The notes under the pieces: generated by a model
Seen by the model: only the letters and a program-made list of their open reading frames with translations
Database searches by the model: none
Told to the model about the DNA's origin: nothing
Source: Bradyrhizobium sp. B097
Lineage (GTDB): Bacteria; Pseudomonadota; Alphaproteobacteria; Rhizobiales; Xanthobacteraceae
DNA length: 64,000 nt
Direction: 5' to 3'
Assembly (NCBI RefSeq): GCF_038957035.1
Contig: NZ_CP152412.1
Location: forward strand, 9,172,501-9,236,500
Program-made: the position numbers and the translations under genes
Part shown: positions 26,249 through 34,821 of the stretch, piece by piece
How the letters are laid out: every line of letters begins with the position of its first letter
Position numbering within the stretch: the first letter of the stretch is position 1

Positions 26249-27813
26249 TTCGCATCCCGAGGCACCGGGAGCGATGCCGGTGTCCGATCGCGCGCGAATA
26301 ACACCAGCAGAAGCCCGACGATCGCCACGCAGGCCAGCATCGCCCATGCCTCGTTGACGCTGAGGGCGAGCGATGCCCGCTCGACCAGCGGCCGGATGAA
26401 CGCCACCGTCGCGTCATCCGGCGGACCCGGCGGGCGGTTGATCAGCAACATCGGATCGAGGCCGATCGCCTGTGCCGCGTTGAGATCACCTGCCAGCAGG
26501 CGTGCACGAAAATCCTCGCCATAGATTGGGCTTCGCCCGTAGAGGATGGTATCGATCAAGGCGATCCCGATCGCGCCACCCAGATTGCGCATCAGGTTGA
26601 ACAGTCCGCTGGCGTCGGCAACCTCCGCCTCGGGCAGGGTGCCCACCGCAATGCGCGTCGGCGGCAGCAAACAGAACATGATCGCGACGCCGCGCACGAT
26701 CTGCGGCCAGAACATCTCGCCGAAATCCGCGGTGCGCGGCTGAAAAGAGCTCAAGCCGAGACCGAGCGCAAACAAGGCGAAGCCTGTACAAGTCAACAAA
26801 AGCGCGCCGACGCGGCTTTCGAGGATTGCCGCCAGCGGCGCGGCGACGAGCTGCGCAACCCCCGTGACCAGCATGATGGTGCCGATCTCGAAGGCATCAT
26901 GGCGGCGGACGAAGCCGAGGAATACCGGCATCAGATAGGTCGATCCATACAGGCCGATGCCGAGGCAGAAGCTCAGGGCGCAACCGATCGCGAACGAACG
27001 CCGCCTGAACAGGGTCAATCGCGCGATCGGATGCGTCGCGCGGAGCGTGCGCCGGATCAGCAGCGCCATCCCGGCCATGCTTCCGATTAGCAGGCTCAGG
27101 CAAAGCATCGAGACCCAGCCGCGCTGCGGCGCTTCCTTCAGACCGATCATGAGGCTTGCGAGCGCCGCTGCGAGCAGGGCCAGCGACCATGTGTCCAGTC
27201 TGGCGAACGCACGGAGATGCACGCCCTCCTTCGGAAGCAGCAACGGCGTGACCGTCGCCGCAATCGTTCCCGGAACCAGGTTGATCAGGAACAACCACGG
27301 CCACGACCAGGTCTGCGTGATCCAGCCGCCGACGACCGGTCCGACCGTCGGTGCGAGCACCGCGACGACGCCTCCGATCGTGGTCGCCGCCGGATGAAGG
27401 CGCGCCGGAAACAACATGAACACGGCGGAGAACACCGCCGGGATCAGGACGCCGCCGGAAAATCCCTGCAGCACGCGAAACGCCAGCAGCACGGCAAAGC
27501 CGCCACTGAAGGCGCAGCCGACCGAGGCGATGGTAAACAGGCTCACGGCGATCGCGAACAGCCACCGCAACGACAGCGCATGGGTGAACAATCCGGTCAG
27601 CGGGATCGCGATCACCTCGGCGATCAGATAGGCGGTCTGGATCCAGCTCATCGCGGAAGGCGAGATCGCAAGCGCGCGCTGGATCGTCGGCAACGAGGTC
27701 GCGACGACCTGGATGTCGAGGATCGCCATGAACATGCCGAAGCACATCAGGAGGAAGCCTGCCCAGGTCGCAACGGATGGGCTGTCGGTTGGATAATCCG
27801 CGCGACCGCTCAT
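26245..27813 (-). CDS. DHA2-family MFS multidrug-type exporter (third gene of PKS operon)
   Basis: A 522-residue, fourteen-helix MFS protein of the EmrB/QacA (DHA2) group: FMAILDIQVVATSLPTIQ in helix one, WIQTAYLIAEVIAIPLTG, then RVLQGFSGGVLIPA and GPVVGGWITQTWSWPW. It is a proton-driven exporter. Its ATG overlaps the stop of the ICMT gene, which overlaps the type III polyketide synthase gene, so the three are translationally coupled and the exporter likely carries the polyketide product or gives self-resistance. Confidence 0.9.
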   Translation of the reverse strand: MSGRADYPTDSPSVATWAGFLLMCFGMFMAILDIQVVATSLPTIQRALAISPSAMSWIQTAYLIAEVIAIPLTGLFTHALSLRWLFAIAVSLFTIASVGCAFSGGFAVLLAFRVLQGFSGGVLIPAVFSAVFMLFPARLHPAATTIGGVVAVLAPTVGPVVGGWITQTWSWPWLFLINLVPGTIAATVTPLLLPKEGVHLRAFARLDTWSLALLAAALASLMIGLKEAPQRGWVSMLCLSLLIGSMAGMALLIRRTLRATHPIARLTLFRRRSFAIGCALSFCLGIGLYGSTYLMPVFLGFVRRHDAFEIGTIMLVTGVAQLVAAPLAAILESRVGALLLTCTGFALFALGLGLSSFQPRTADFGEMFWPQIVRGVAIMFCLLPPTRIAVGTLPEAEVADASGLFNLMRNLGGAIGIALIDTILYGRSPIYGEDFRARLLAGDLNAAQAIGLDPMLLINRPPGPPDDATVAFIRPLVERASLALSVNEAWAMLACVAIVGLLLVLFARDRTPASLPVPRDAN

Positions 27814-28322
27814 GGCGTGCCTGTGCGTGGCCAGCCGGCAACCGAGAGTGCGCGGCTTTCGGCGCGAATCCGGATCGCAAGCACCGCGAGATTGAGCAAG
27901 GTGAAGATCAGCGCCAGCACCGGCAGATGCAGTGCGAGCGGAAGCAGCGCGATTTCACCGACCACGACGGCATAGTTTGGATGCGGGAAAAACCGGTACG
28001 GCCCGGATGCGACCAACGGCGCACCCGGCAAGACGATGATCCGCGTGGTCCATCGCGGTCCGAGCGCAGCGAGGATCCACAACCGCAAGCCTTGCAGCAG
28101 CAGAAAGGCCGCGAGTATGGCCAAGTTGACATCCTGGTTGCGGCCCCAGATCCACAGCGCGGTCAGCCAGCCGGCATGAACCAGCACGATGAGCGGGTAA
28201 TGTCTGGCGCCGACCTCGATCGCGCCGCGCGCCAGCAGCCGCTCCGTGTTGCGCCGCGCCAGCCCGAGCTCGCCGAGACGCTGCAGCGTCACCAGCGCAA
28301 GGATGACCGAGGCGAGGCTCAT
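27810..28322 (-). CDS. Isoprenylcysteine methyltransferase-family membrane enzyme
   Basis: A 170-residue integral membrane protein with about four or five helices. The C-terminal half has GPYRFFPHPNYAVVVGEI, the S-adenosylmethionine-binding motif (PHPNY) of the ICMT/phospholipid methyltransferase fold, and ends with IRAESRAL. Bacterial homologues such as BpsB sit next to type III polyketide synthases and O-methylate alkylpyrones. Here it overlaps both neighbours by four bases (ATGA). The same reaction, methylation of a pyrone or resorcinol made by the upstream gene, is inferred. Confidence 0.87.
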   Translation of the reverse strand: MSLASVILALVTLQRLGELGLARRNTERLLARGAIEVGARHYPLIVLVHAGWLTALWIWGRNQDVNLAILAAFLLLQGLRLWILAALGPRWTTRIIVLPGAPLVASGPYRFFPHPNYAVVVGEIALLPLALHLPVLALIFTLLNLAVLAIRIRAESRALSVAGWPRTGTP

Positions 28323-29380
28323 GCCGCGTGCCTGAGCGCGACGCAGCTGAGCGTGAAGCCGGGCCCGAGCGCCGTGAGCAGCGAGCGCGGCGGCAAGCCC
28401 TTGGCGCGGGCGCGTTCGAGGACGAAGAGAACCGTCGGGGCCGACATGTTGCCGCAGGCAGCAATGACGTCGCGCTCGTGATCGAGCGTGCCCTGATCGA
28501 GCGCCAGCGCCCGCTCCAGCGCGGCGATGACCTTGGAGCCGCCGGGATGGCAGAGGAAGCGATCGATATCATCGGCCGTCAGCTCCATCCGTGCCAGAAT
28601 TTCGCTAACGGCCGGTCCAACATGGTCGCGGACGAAATCCGGAATGGTGCGCTGAAAGACGACGCCGAAGCCTTCCGGATCGACCGTCCAACCCATGATG
28701 CCGAGCGTATCCGGCCACAGCTTTTCGCCGGCCGCCTCGATCCGCGTCGCGCCGCCGTCTCCGGCGCGCAGCACGATCGCCGCGGCGCCATCGCCGAACA
28801 GGCTGGCGGCAACGATATTCGCCTTGGTGAGCTCGTCGTGGCGGACCGCGAGCGTGCAGAGTTCGAGCGCGACCAGCAGCACGTTCGCACCCGGCTGCGC
28901 CTGCGCCAGCCGCGCCGCGATCGACAGGCCCGACACGCCGCCCGCGCAGCCGAGGCCGAACACCGGCACGCGCGACACATCGGTCCGCAGGCCGAGCTTG
29001 CCGGCGACGCGCGCCTCCAGCGTCGGCGTGGCGATGCCCGTCGAGCACACCGTGACCACGACATCGATGTCGCTGCCGGTCAGGTCGGCACGCGTAAGCG
29101 CCTTGCGGGCGACATCGACGAACAGCGCCTCCGCGCCTTCCAGGAAGGCCTGCGTTCGCTCCGGCCAACCGCGCCGTTCGAGATACCATTCGATCGGCTT
29201 CACGCCATAGCGATGCTGGATGCCGGTGTTGGCGAACAGGCTGGAGAGCGTCTCGAACTCCGGATAGCGGTCGGCGAGAAGGTCGCGCGCGGCCTGCAGG
29301 ACTCGTCCCTGATGGAACAGATGCGGTGGAACCGCCGTCGCCATGGAAACAAGCGCGGCCGTCTGCTTGGTCTCGATCAT
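28319..29380 (-). CDS. Type III polyketide synthase (chalcone synthase-like)
   Basis: A 353-residue thiolase-fold enzyme. The catalytic triad of type III PKS is complete: Cys145 in VFGLGCAGGVSG, His278 in RFLCHPGGSK and Asn311 in ACGNMSAPT. Such enzymes extend a CoA starter with malonyl-CoA and cyclise to alkylpyrones, alkylresorcinols or phloroglucinols; starter and length cannot be predicted. ATG at 29380 gives a normal N-terminus (ALVSMATAVPPH); open frame upstream is discarded. It heads an operon with the ICMT-like methyltransferase and a DHA2 exporter. Confidence 0.93.
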   Translation of the reverse strand: MIETKQTAALVSMATAVPPHLFHQGRVLQAARDLLADRYPEFETLSSLFANTGIQHRYGVKPIEWYLERRGWPERTQAFLEGAEALFVDVARKALTRADLTGSDIDVVVTVCSTGIATPTLEARVAGKLGLRTDVSRVPVFGLGCAGGVSGLSIAARLAQAQPGANVLLVALELCTLAVRHDELTKANIVAASLFGDGAAAIVLRAGDGGATRIEAAGEKLWPDTLGIMGWTVDPEGFGVVFQRTIPDFVRDHVGPAVSEILARMELTADDIDRFLCHPGGSKVIAALERALALDQGTLDHERDVIAACGNMSAPTVLFVLERARAKGLPPRSLLTALGPGFTLSCVALRHAA

Positions 29381-29511
29381 CGTGGCTCCCGTTCCCCCGC
29401 TTGTGGAACCACGCGGCGTGCAAAATATTTCAGGCGCCCACGAGATAGAGGGGGCGCCGCATTCACTATAAATTGACCCCGGCAGCAAGCCGCCGGCGAT
29501 CTCCGCGCAGA

Positions 29512-31143
29512 TCAGGAAGCGGCGGCGCCCAACCTGCGCAGCACGTCCTTCACGAAGCCAAGCGGCACCGGCGACAGCGGACCCTGCGGCGCGCGCGTGA
29601 TCAGGGCGACCACGAACAGCGCCAGGATCGCGATCCAGAAGCACAGCCAGAAGCCGTCAATGTAGGCGAGCGTGTTGGCCTCGCGCTGCACCAGCGCCGC
29701 CAGCGTGCCGATGGCACGTCCCGCCGCCGTGCCGATGCCGTGGCCGGAAAATTCACCGGCCAACCGCTTCAGCAGGTTCACGACGTCGACATCGCCGCTC
29801 TGGACGTGCTGGCCGAGATAGTTCGAATGGATCTGCTCGCGAACGCGCAGCCAGGTGCCCATCAGGGCGATGCCGATCTCGGCGCCGCCGAGCCGCATGA
29901 TCTGGATATAGGCCGCGAACGCCGTCGCCCGTGACGGATCGGAATTGGACAGCGCCATGATGATGATCGGCAGCAGCGTGAACGCCTGCCCGACCGACGT
30001 GAGCAGGACGATGCCGACGAAGTCCTCGCGTGCCCAGACATGGCTCAGCTGCGTGCCCCAGAGATTGGCGGCTGCGAATGCCGAGAATCCGAGCACCACG
30101 ACGATGCGCGGATCGAGGTGACGCAACAGGACAATCGAGATCGGCACCAGCACGAACATCGGCAGCGCGCCGTAGGTGAACAGCAGCACGCCCGACTGCT
30201 CCGGCCGCAGCGCGCCGATGGTGCCGAGGAAATTCGGCACCAGCGACGAGTTCGACAGGCTGGTCAGCGTGTACAGCAGGATGACGATCAGCGAGAGCCC
30301 GATATTGCGCGAGAACAGCACGTTGAAATGCGCCCACGGCCGGCGCGCGACCGTCTCGTTGATCATGAAGGCGATGATCAAAAGCCCGCCGCCAATCAAG
30401 AGCGCCATCACGGTGCCCGACGACAACCAGTCAAGCCGGTTGCCCTGATCGAGGCCGGCATAGACCATCGCCAAGCCGGCGCCGAGCAGCAGCATGCCGC
30501 CCCAATCGGCATGGTGCAGCAGGTCGCGATTGACCGGCTCGTTCGGCGTGCCGAGATAGACCATCAATCCCATTAGCGGCGCGACCACGACGCCCTGCCA
30601 ATACAGCCACTGCCAGCCGAGGTGCTCGACATAGAATCCGACCAGTGAGCTCGACGAATCCAGCGCGAAGCCGACGCGGATCGAATACATCGCGATCGCG
30701 GGCAGCCACCAGCGGATCGGCAGGTTGCGCAGGATGATCATCAGCGTCGCCGGCACGAAGGTGCCGAGCAGCATGCCGTGGGCGATGCTGAGCACGACGA
30801 TCAGCGTCGTGTAGTCGTGCACGAACGGGATGGTCAGCGAGACCACGGCATAGACCAGGCTCGGAATGCCGAGCACGCGGCGCAAGCCGAACGCGGTGGC
30901 GAGCCAGGCCACCGCGGGCGCGATGAAGATCTGCGAGCCGATCGCCGCGGTCGAGAGCCAGGCGCCCTCGTCGAAAGTGAGCGAGAACGCGCCCCGCAGG
31001 TCGGGCAGGCCGACCGAGGTCAGGCGGCTGTCGAAATTCGCCAGGAACGCGCCGAGCAGCACGGCGACGACGGCAAACACCGGATAGCGTGCGACATCGC
31101 CGCGCGAGACCGGACCGCTGTTGCGGTCGTCATTTTCCGCCAT
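29512..31143 (-). CDS. DHA2-family MFS efflux pump (EmrB-like)
   Basis: A 543-residue, fourteen-helix exporter. LLGAFLANFDSRLTSVGLPDL in helix one (shown in part) departs from the usual acidic-residue context of EmrB but keeps an Asp, and a large C-terminal periplasmic loop (ALVQREANTLAYIDGFW) is typical. Its start overlaps the end of the membrane fusion protein gene by 14 bp, the standard EmrA-EmrB arrangement, forming with an outer-membrane factor a tripartite pump. It lies 131 bp downstream of... the PKS operon in the same direction, so a functional link to that product is possible but not shown. Confidence 0.9.
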   Translation of the reverse strand: MAENDDRNSGPVSRGDVARYPVFAVVAVLLGAFLANFDSRLTSVGLPDLRGAFSLTFDEGAWLSTAAIGSQIFIAPAVAWLATAFGLRRVLGIPSLVYAVVSLTIPFVHDYTTLIVVLSIAHGMLLGTFVPATLMIILRNLPIRWWLPAIAMYSIRVGFALDSSSSLVGFYVEHLGWQWLYWQGVVVAPLMGLMVYLGTPNEPVNRDLLHHADWGGMLLLGAGLAMVYAGLDQGNRLDWLSSGTVMALLIGGGLLIIAFMINETVARRPWAHFNVLFSRNIGLSLIVILLYTLTSLSNSSLVPNFLGTIGALRPEQSGVLLFTYGALPMFVLVPISIVLLRHLDPRIVVVLGFSAFAAANLWGTQLSHVWAREDFVGIVLLTSVGQAFTLLPIIIMALSNSDPSRATAFAAYIQIMRLGGAEIGIALMGTWLRVREQIHSNYLGQHVQSGDVDVVNLLKRLAGEFSGHGIGTAAGRAIGTLAALVQREANTLAYIDGFWLCFWIAILALFVVALITRAPQGPLSPVPLGFVKDVLRRLGAAAS

Positions 31144-32281
31144 TGGCGACCGCCTCGCCGGTATTGATCCGCGTGACCACCGACATGCCCGGCAGCAGGC
31201 GCTCGAGCAACGGCTGGCCCTCGTCGAATTGGATACGCACCGGGATGCGCTGCACCACCTTGGTGAAATTGCCGGTGGCGTTATCGGGCGGCAGCAGCGC
31301 GAATTGCGATCCGCTCGCCGGCGCGATGCGCTCGACGACGCCGCGCAGCGTCTGGCCGGAGAACGTATCGACGGTGACCGCGACCGGCTGGCCCGGCTTG
31401 ACGTTGGTCAACTGGGTTTCCTTGTAGTTGGCGATCACATAGACGTTCGGCAGCGGTACAACATTGATCAGATTGGCGCCGATGTTGACGTAGTCGCCCG
31501 GCTGCACCTGGCGCTCGCCGGTGACGCCGTCGAACGGCGCGACGATCCTGGTGTATCCAAGCTTGAGCTTGGCCGATGCCAGCAGCGCCTTGGCGGCGTC
31601 GAGATCGGCGGCGCGTTGCTTCTTGGTGCCCTGCAGGACCTCGAGCTGATGGCGCTGCGCAGCGATCACCGCACGGCTGGCCTGCACGTCGGCCTCCGAC
31701 TTGGCATAGGATGCGGTGGCTTGCTCGAGCCGCTGCCGCGTGCCGGCGTCGGTTTGCGACAGCGATTGCTGACGCTCTTGCTCCTGGCGCGCCAGGGTCT
31801 GCTGGGCCTCTGCTGATAGCCGCGAGGCCTCGGCCTGCGCGATGGTCGCATATTGCAGCTCGACCTGATTGTTGAGGTTATCGAGCGCGGCCTGCGCGCC
31901 GACCACACCGGCCTCGGCCTGCGCGACCTGCGCCTGATAGTCGGCAGGATCGATCTGCACCAGGAGATCGCCGGCCTTGACGCGCTGGAAATCGGAGACG
32001 GCGACGGTGAGCACTTCGCCGGACACGCGGCTCGAGAGCTGGGTCAACTCGGCGCGCACATAGGCATCATTGGTGGTCTGGATCGTGGCGCTGCCGACCC
32101 AGGCGTCCCAATGCGTGGTCGCCACCGCGACGAATGCGAGCGCAGCCAGCACCGCAAACAACGGGATGGCGAAACGGCTCCAGAAGCCGCTCGCCGCAGG
32201 CTGCGGCTTGGCTGGCGCGGCCGCCGGGGCAGGCGCGGTCTGGCTGGCGGGTAGCCGACTGTCTTGAACCTGCTCTGTCAC
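31130..32281 (-). CDS. HlyD/EmrA-type membrane fusion protein
   Basis: A 383-residue periplasmic adaptor with a Pro/Ala-rich cytosolic start, one transmembrane helix (about 34-55, IPLFAVLAALAFVAVATT), a first lipoyl half (AYVRAELTQLSSRVSGEVL), a long coiled-coil hairpin rich in Gln/Ala (about 110-235), and the second lipoyl half and beta-barrel (YTRIVAPFDGVTGERQVQPG). It bridges the EmrB-like pump encoded immediately downstream to an outer-membrane channel. No TolC homologue is in the window. Confidence 0.92.
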   Translation of the reverse strand: MTEQVQDSRLPASQTAPAPAAAPAKPQPAASGFWSRFAIPLFAVLAALAFVAVATTHWDAWVGSATIQTTNDAYVRAELTQLSSRVSGEVLTVAVSDFQRVKAGDLLVQIDPADYQAQVAQAEAGVVGAQAALDNLNNQVELQYATIAQAEASRLSAEAQQTLARQEQERQQSLSQTDAGTRQRLEQATASYAKSEADVQASRAVIAAQRHQLEVLQGTKKQRAADLDAAKALLASAKLKLGYTRIVAPFDGVTGERQVQPGDYVNIGANLINVVPLPNVYVIANYKETQLTNVKPGQPVAVTVDTFSGQTLRGVVERIAPASGSQFALLPPDNATGNFTKVVQRIPVRIQFDEGQPLLERLLPGMSVVTRINTGEAVANGGK

Positions 32282-32347
32282 ACCACACTCCCGTCAGTCA
32301 CACCCGGAACGCCGGACAATTTGCCAACACATGATGATGATCATGCC

Positions 32348-33145
32348 TTAGACGGTCTTCTCCGGCCACCGGCAAAGATCATTGATCAAACATACGTCGC
32401 AACGCGGACCGCGGGCGAGGCAGGTATAGCGGCCATGCAGGATCAGCCAGTGATGGGCGTGCAGCATGAACTCGGTCGGGATCACCTTCTCCAATCCCAG
32501 CTCGACCTCGAGCGGCGTCTTGCCGGGCGCGAGACCGGTGCGGTTGCCGACCCGGAACACATGGGTGTCGACCGCCATCGTATGTTCGCCGAACGCCATG
32601 TTGAGCACGACATTCGCGGTCTTGCGGCCAGCGCCAGGCAATGATTCGATTTCGGCGCGGGTGCGCGGCACCTCACCGCCGAATTCGGCGATCAGCTTCT
32701 CCGACAGCGCGATGACGTTCCTGGCTTTGTTGCGATAGAGCCCGATGGTCTTGATGTAGTCGCGCACTCGGTCTTCGCCGAGCTCGAGCATCTTCTCCGG
32801 CGTGTCGGCGATCGCAAACAGCGCCCGCGTCGCCTTGTTGACGCCGGCATCGGTTGCCTGCGCCGACAACACCACCGCAACCAGCAGCGTGTAGGGGTTG
32901 AGATGCTCGAGTTCGCCCTTCGGCTCGGGATTGGCTTTGCGGAACCGGTCGAAGGCCTCGTAGACCTCCGCCGCCGTCCATGGTTTTGGCTTTGCGGTTT
33001 TCTTGGCAACCTTCTTGGCGGCCTTGGTCGCCGGCTTCTTTGCCGCGCGTTTGGGCAGCGGCTTTGCCGCTTTGGCGGCTTTCTTCTTCGGCGCGGACCG
33101 AACGCTTGAGGTGCTGGCGCGTTGAGAGCGGATGATTTTGGCCAT
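32348..33145 (-). CDS. nth: Endonuclease III with a long Lys/Ala-rich N-terminal tail
   Basis: A DNA glycosylase/AP lyase for oxidised pyrimidines. In the 265-residue product the helix-hairpin-helix LPGAGRKTANVVL holds the catalytic Lys175, Asp193 follows in AVDTHVFRVG, and the iron-sulfur cluster is Cys242-X6-Cys249-X2-Cys252-X5-Cys258. The first 54 residues are an added tail rich in Lys, Ala and Pro (KKAAKAAKPLPKRAAKKPA), unlike the compact 210-residue enterobacterial enzyme, and resemble histone-like DNA-binding tails. The start codon is only 22 bp from the divergent DUF2244 start. Confidence 0.95.
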   Translation of the reverse strand: MAKIIRSQRASTSSVRSAPKKKAAKAAKPLPKRAAKKPATKAAKKVAKKTAKPKPWTAAEVYEAFDRFRKANPEPKGELEHLNPYTLLVAVVLSAQATDAGVNKATRALFAIADTPEKMLELGEDRVRDYIKTIGLYRNKARNVIALSEKLIAEFGGEVPRTRAEIESLPGAGRKTANVVLNMAFGEHTMAVDTHVFRVGNRTGLAPGKTPLEVELGLEKVIPTEFMLHAHHWLILHGRYTCLARGPRCDVCLINDLCRWPEKTV

Positions 33146-33167
33146 GAACGGGATATACTGATACGTC

Positions 33168-33728
33168 ATGACCGCAGGCAACGACTTTGATCCGGGCGAA
33201 GACCCCAGGGCCGATGACCTCGACGTCGATGCGCCCGAGGCGGAGCCGAAACTGTTCTCGGCGCTGCTGACGCCGCACCGCTCGCTGAATCGCACCGGCT
33301 TTATCGTGCTGATGTCGTTCGTCACCGTGGTCAGCTTCATCGCCGGCGCGGTGTTCTGGTGGCTCGGCGCCTGGCCGATCTTCGGCTTCTTCGGCCTCGA
33401 CGTGCTGGTGATCTACTGGGCGTTCAAGGTCAATTTCCGCACCGCCAAGGCGAGCGAGGAGATCACCGTGACGCCGTCGGAACTGCGGGTGCGCCGCATC
33501 AGTCACCGCGGCCATGTGGCCGAATGGGTGCTCAACCCGCTCTGGGTGCGGTTCGAGCAGATCTCGCACGAGGAGTTCGGCATCGAGCGGCTTTACCTGG
33601 TGTCCCGGGGCCGCCGGGTCAGCGTCGGCAGCTTCCTGAGCCCGGACGAAAAGGCCAGCTTTTCCAAAGCGTTGACTGCTGCGTTGAATACCGCGAAACG
33701 CGGCCTGACCTACAATCCCATCCGCTAG
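33168..33728 (+). CDS. DUF2244 membrane protein
   Basis: A 186-residue protein with an acidic N-terminus (about 1-25), two adjacent transmembrane helices (about 44-90, VLMSFVTVVSFIAGAVFWWL and IFGFFGLDVLVIYWAF) and a C-terminal soluble beta-rich region with LRVRRISHRGHVAEW and WVRFEQISHEEFG. This is the DUF2244 pattern, common in alphaproteobacteria and without a settled function. Divergent from nth, with which it shares a very short promoter gap. Confidence 0.85.
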   Translation: MTAGNDFDPGEDPRADDLDVDAPEAEPKLFSALLTPHRSLNRTGFIVLMSFVTVVSFIAGAVFWWLGAWPIFGFFGLDVLVIYWAFKVNFRTAKASEEITVTPSELRVRRISHRGHVAEWVLNPLWVRFEQISHEEFGIERLYLVSRGRRVSVGSFLSPDEKASFSKALTAALNTAKRGLTYNPIR

Positions 33729-33764
33729 GCCAGCTTGTCGGAAATCGGGTGGTTTGGACGCGCC

Positions 33765-34685
33765 ATGGCTCCTAAATCAGACACCATGATGACACTCGCC
33801 ATACATGACCAGCGCCTGGCCAAGCCGGGCTTCCACCAGAGCGCCGCGCTGCGCGACTATGACTCGGTCCGGCGCGCCATCGCGTTCATTTCGGAGCACT
33901 GGCGCGCGCAGCCGACCATCGAAGCGATGGCCGATGCCGCCGCCGTGACGCCGGATGAACTGCACCATCTGTTCCGCCGCTGGGCCGGGTTGACGCCGAA
34001 GGCCTTCATGCAGGCGCTGACCCTCGACCACGCCAAGAACCTGCTGCGCGATTCCGCCAGCGTGCTCGACGCGGCACTCGACTCGGGTCTTTCAGGCCCG
34101 GGACGGCTGCACGATCTGTTCGTCACGCATGAGGCGATGTCTCCAGGCGAATGGAAGACCGGCGGCGGCGGCATGACGCTGCGCTTCGGCTTCCACCCCT
34201 CGCCGTTCGGCACAGCGATCGTGATCGCAACTGACCGCGGGCTCGCGGGGCTTGCCTTCGCCGACCCCGGCGACGAGCAGACCGCGTTTGCCGACATGAA
34301 GCGGCGCTGGCCGAACGCGACCTTTGTCGAGGACACTGACGGCACCACCGCACTGGCGCAACGCGTGTTCGATACGCGGTTGTGGCGCGCGGACCAGCCG
34401 CTGCGCGTCGTCTTGATCGGCACCGACTTCGAGGTGCGGGTGTGGGAAACGCTGCTCAAGGTCCCGATGGGCCGCGCGGTGAGCTATTCCGACATCGCCA
34501 GCAATATCAACAATCCGAAGGCCTCGCGCGCCGTCGGCGCCGCGGTCGGCCGCAATCCGGTGTCGTTCGTGGTGCCTTGCCATCGCGCACTCGGCAAGAG
34601 CGGCGCGCTGACCGGCTACCACTGGGGCATCACCCGCAAGCAGGCGATGCTGGGCTGGGAAGCTGGCCAGGTGGGATTGCACTAG
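33765..34685 (+). CDS. HTH (AraC-type) - methylated-DNA cysteine S-methyltransferase fusion
   Basis: A protein of about 306 residues. Residues 30-125 form an AraC-like DNA-binding domain (AIAFISEHWRAQPTIEAMAD, then LHHLFRRWAGLTPKAFMQAL), and the C-terminal part is an O6-alkylguanine transferase: NNPKASRAVGAAVGRNPVSF shown in part, then VVPCHRALGKSGALTGYHWG with the acceptor Cys in PCHR. It lacks the N-terminal zinc domain of full Ada, so it would repair O6-alkylguanine but not sense methylphosphotriesters the Ada way. The start is uncertain: TTG 33735, ATG 33765 or ATG 33786. Confidence 0.88.
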   Translation: MAPKSDTMMTLAIHDQRLAKPGFHQSAALRDYDSVRRAIAFISEHWRAQPTIEAMADAAAVTPDELHHLFRRWAGLTPKAFMQALTLDHAKNLLRDSASVLDAALDSGLSGPGRLHDLFVTHEAMSPGEWKTGGGGMTLRFGFHPSPFGTAIVIATDRGLAGLAFADPGDEQTAFADMKRRWPNATFVEDTDGTTALAQRVFDTRLWRADQPLRVVLIGTDFEVRVWETLLKVPMGRAVSYSDIASNINNPKASRAVGAAVGRNPVSFVVPCHRALGKSGALTGYHWGITRKQAMLGWEAGQVGLH

Positions 34686-34703
34686 CGCGAACGCGCTCTC
34701 ACC

Positions 34704-34801
34704 GTCACCCTGAGGAGCGCGAAGCGCGTCTCGAAGGGTCGACGGCCCGGCTGGTGGCCGCGCATCCTTCGAGGCTCGCTCCGCTCCCACCTCAGGATGA
34801 C
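34704..34801. repeat. Palindromic repeat, family A
   Basis: GTCACCCTGAGG...CTCGAAGGGTCGACGGCCCG and ATCCTTCGAGGCTCGCTCC...CCTCAGGATGAC. It separates the convergent alkyltransferase and gpmA genes and is nearly the same as 11045-11145. Confidence 0.85.
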
Positions 34802-34821
34802 GGATCACTGGACTTGATCGC

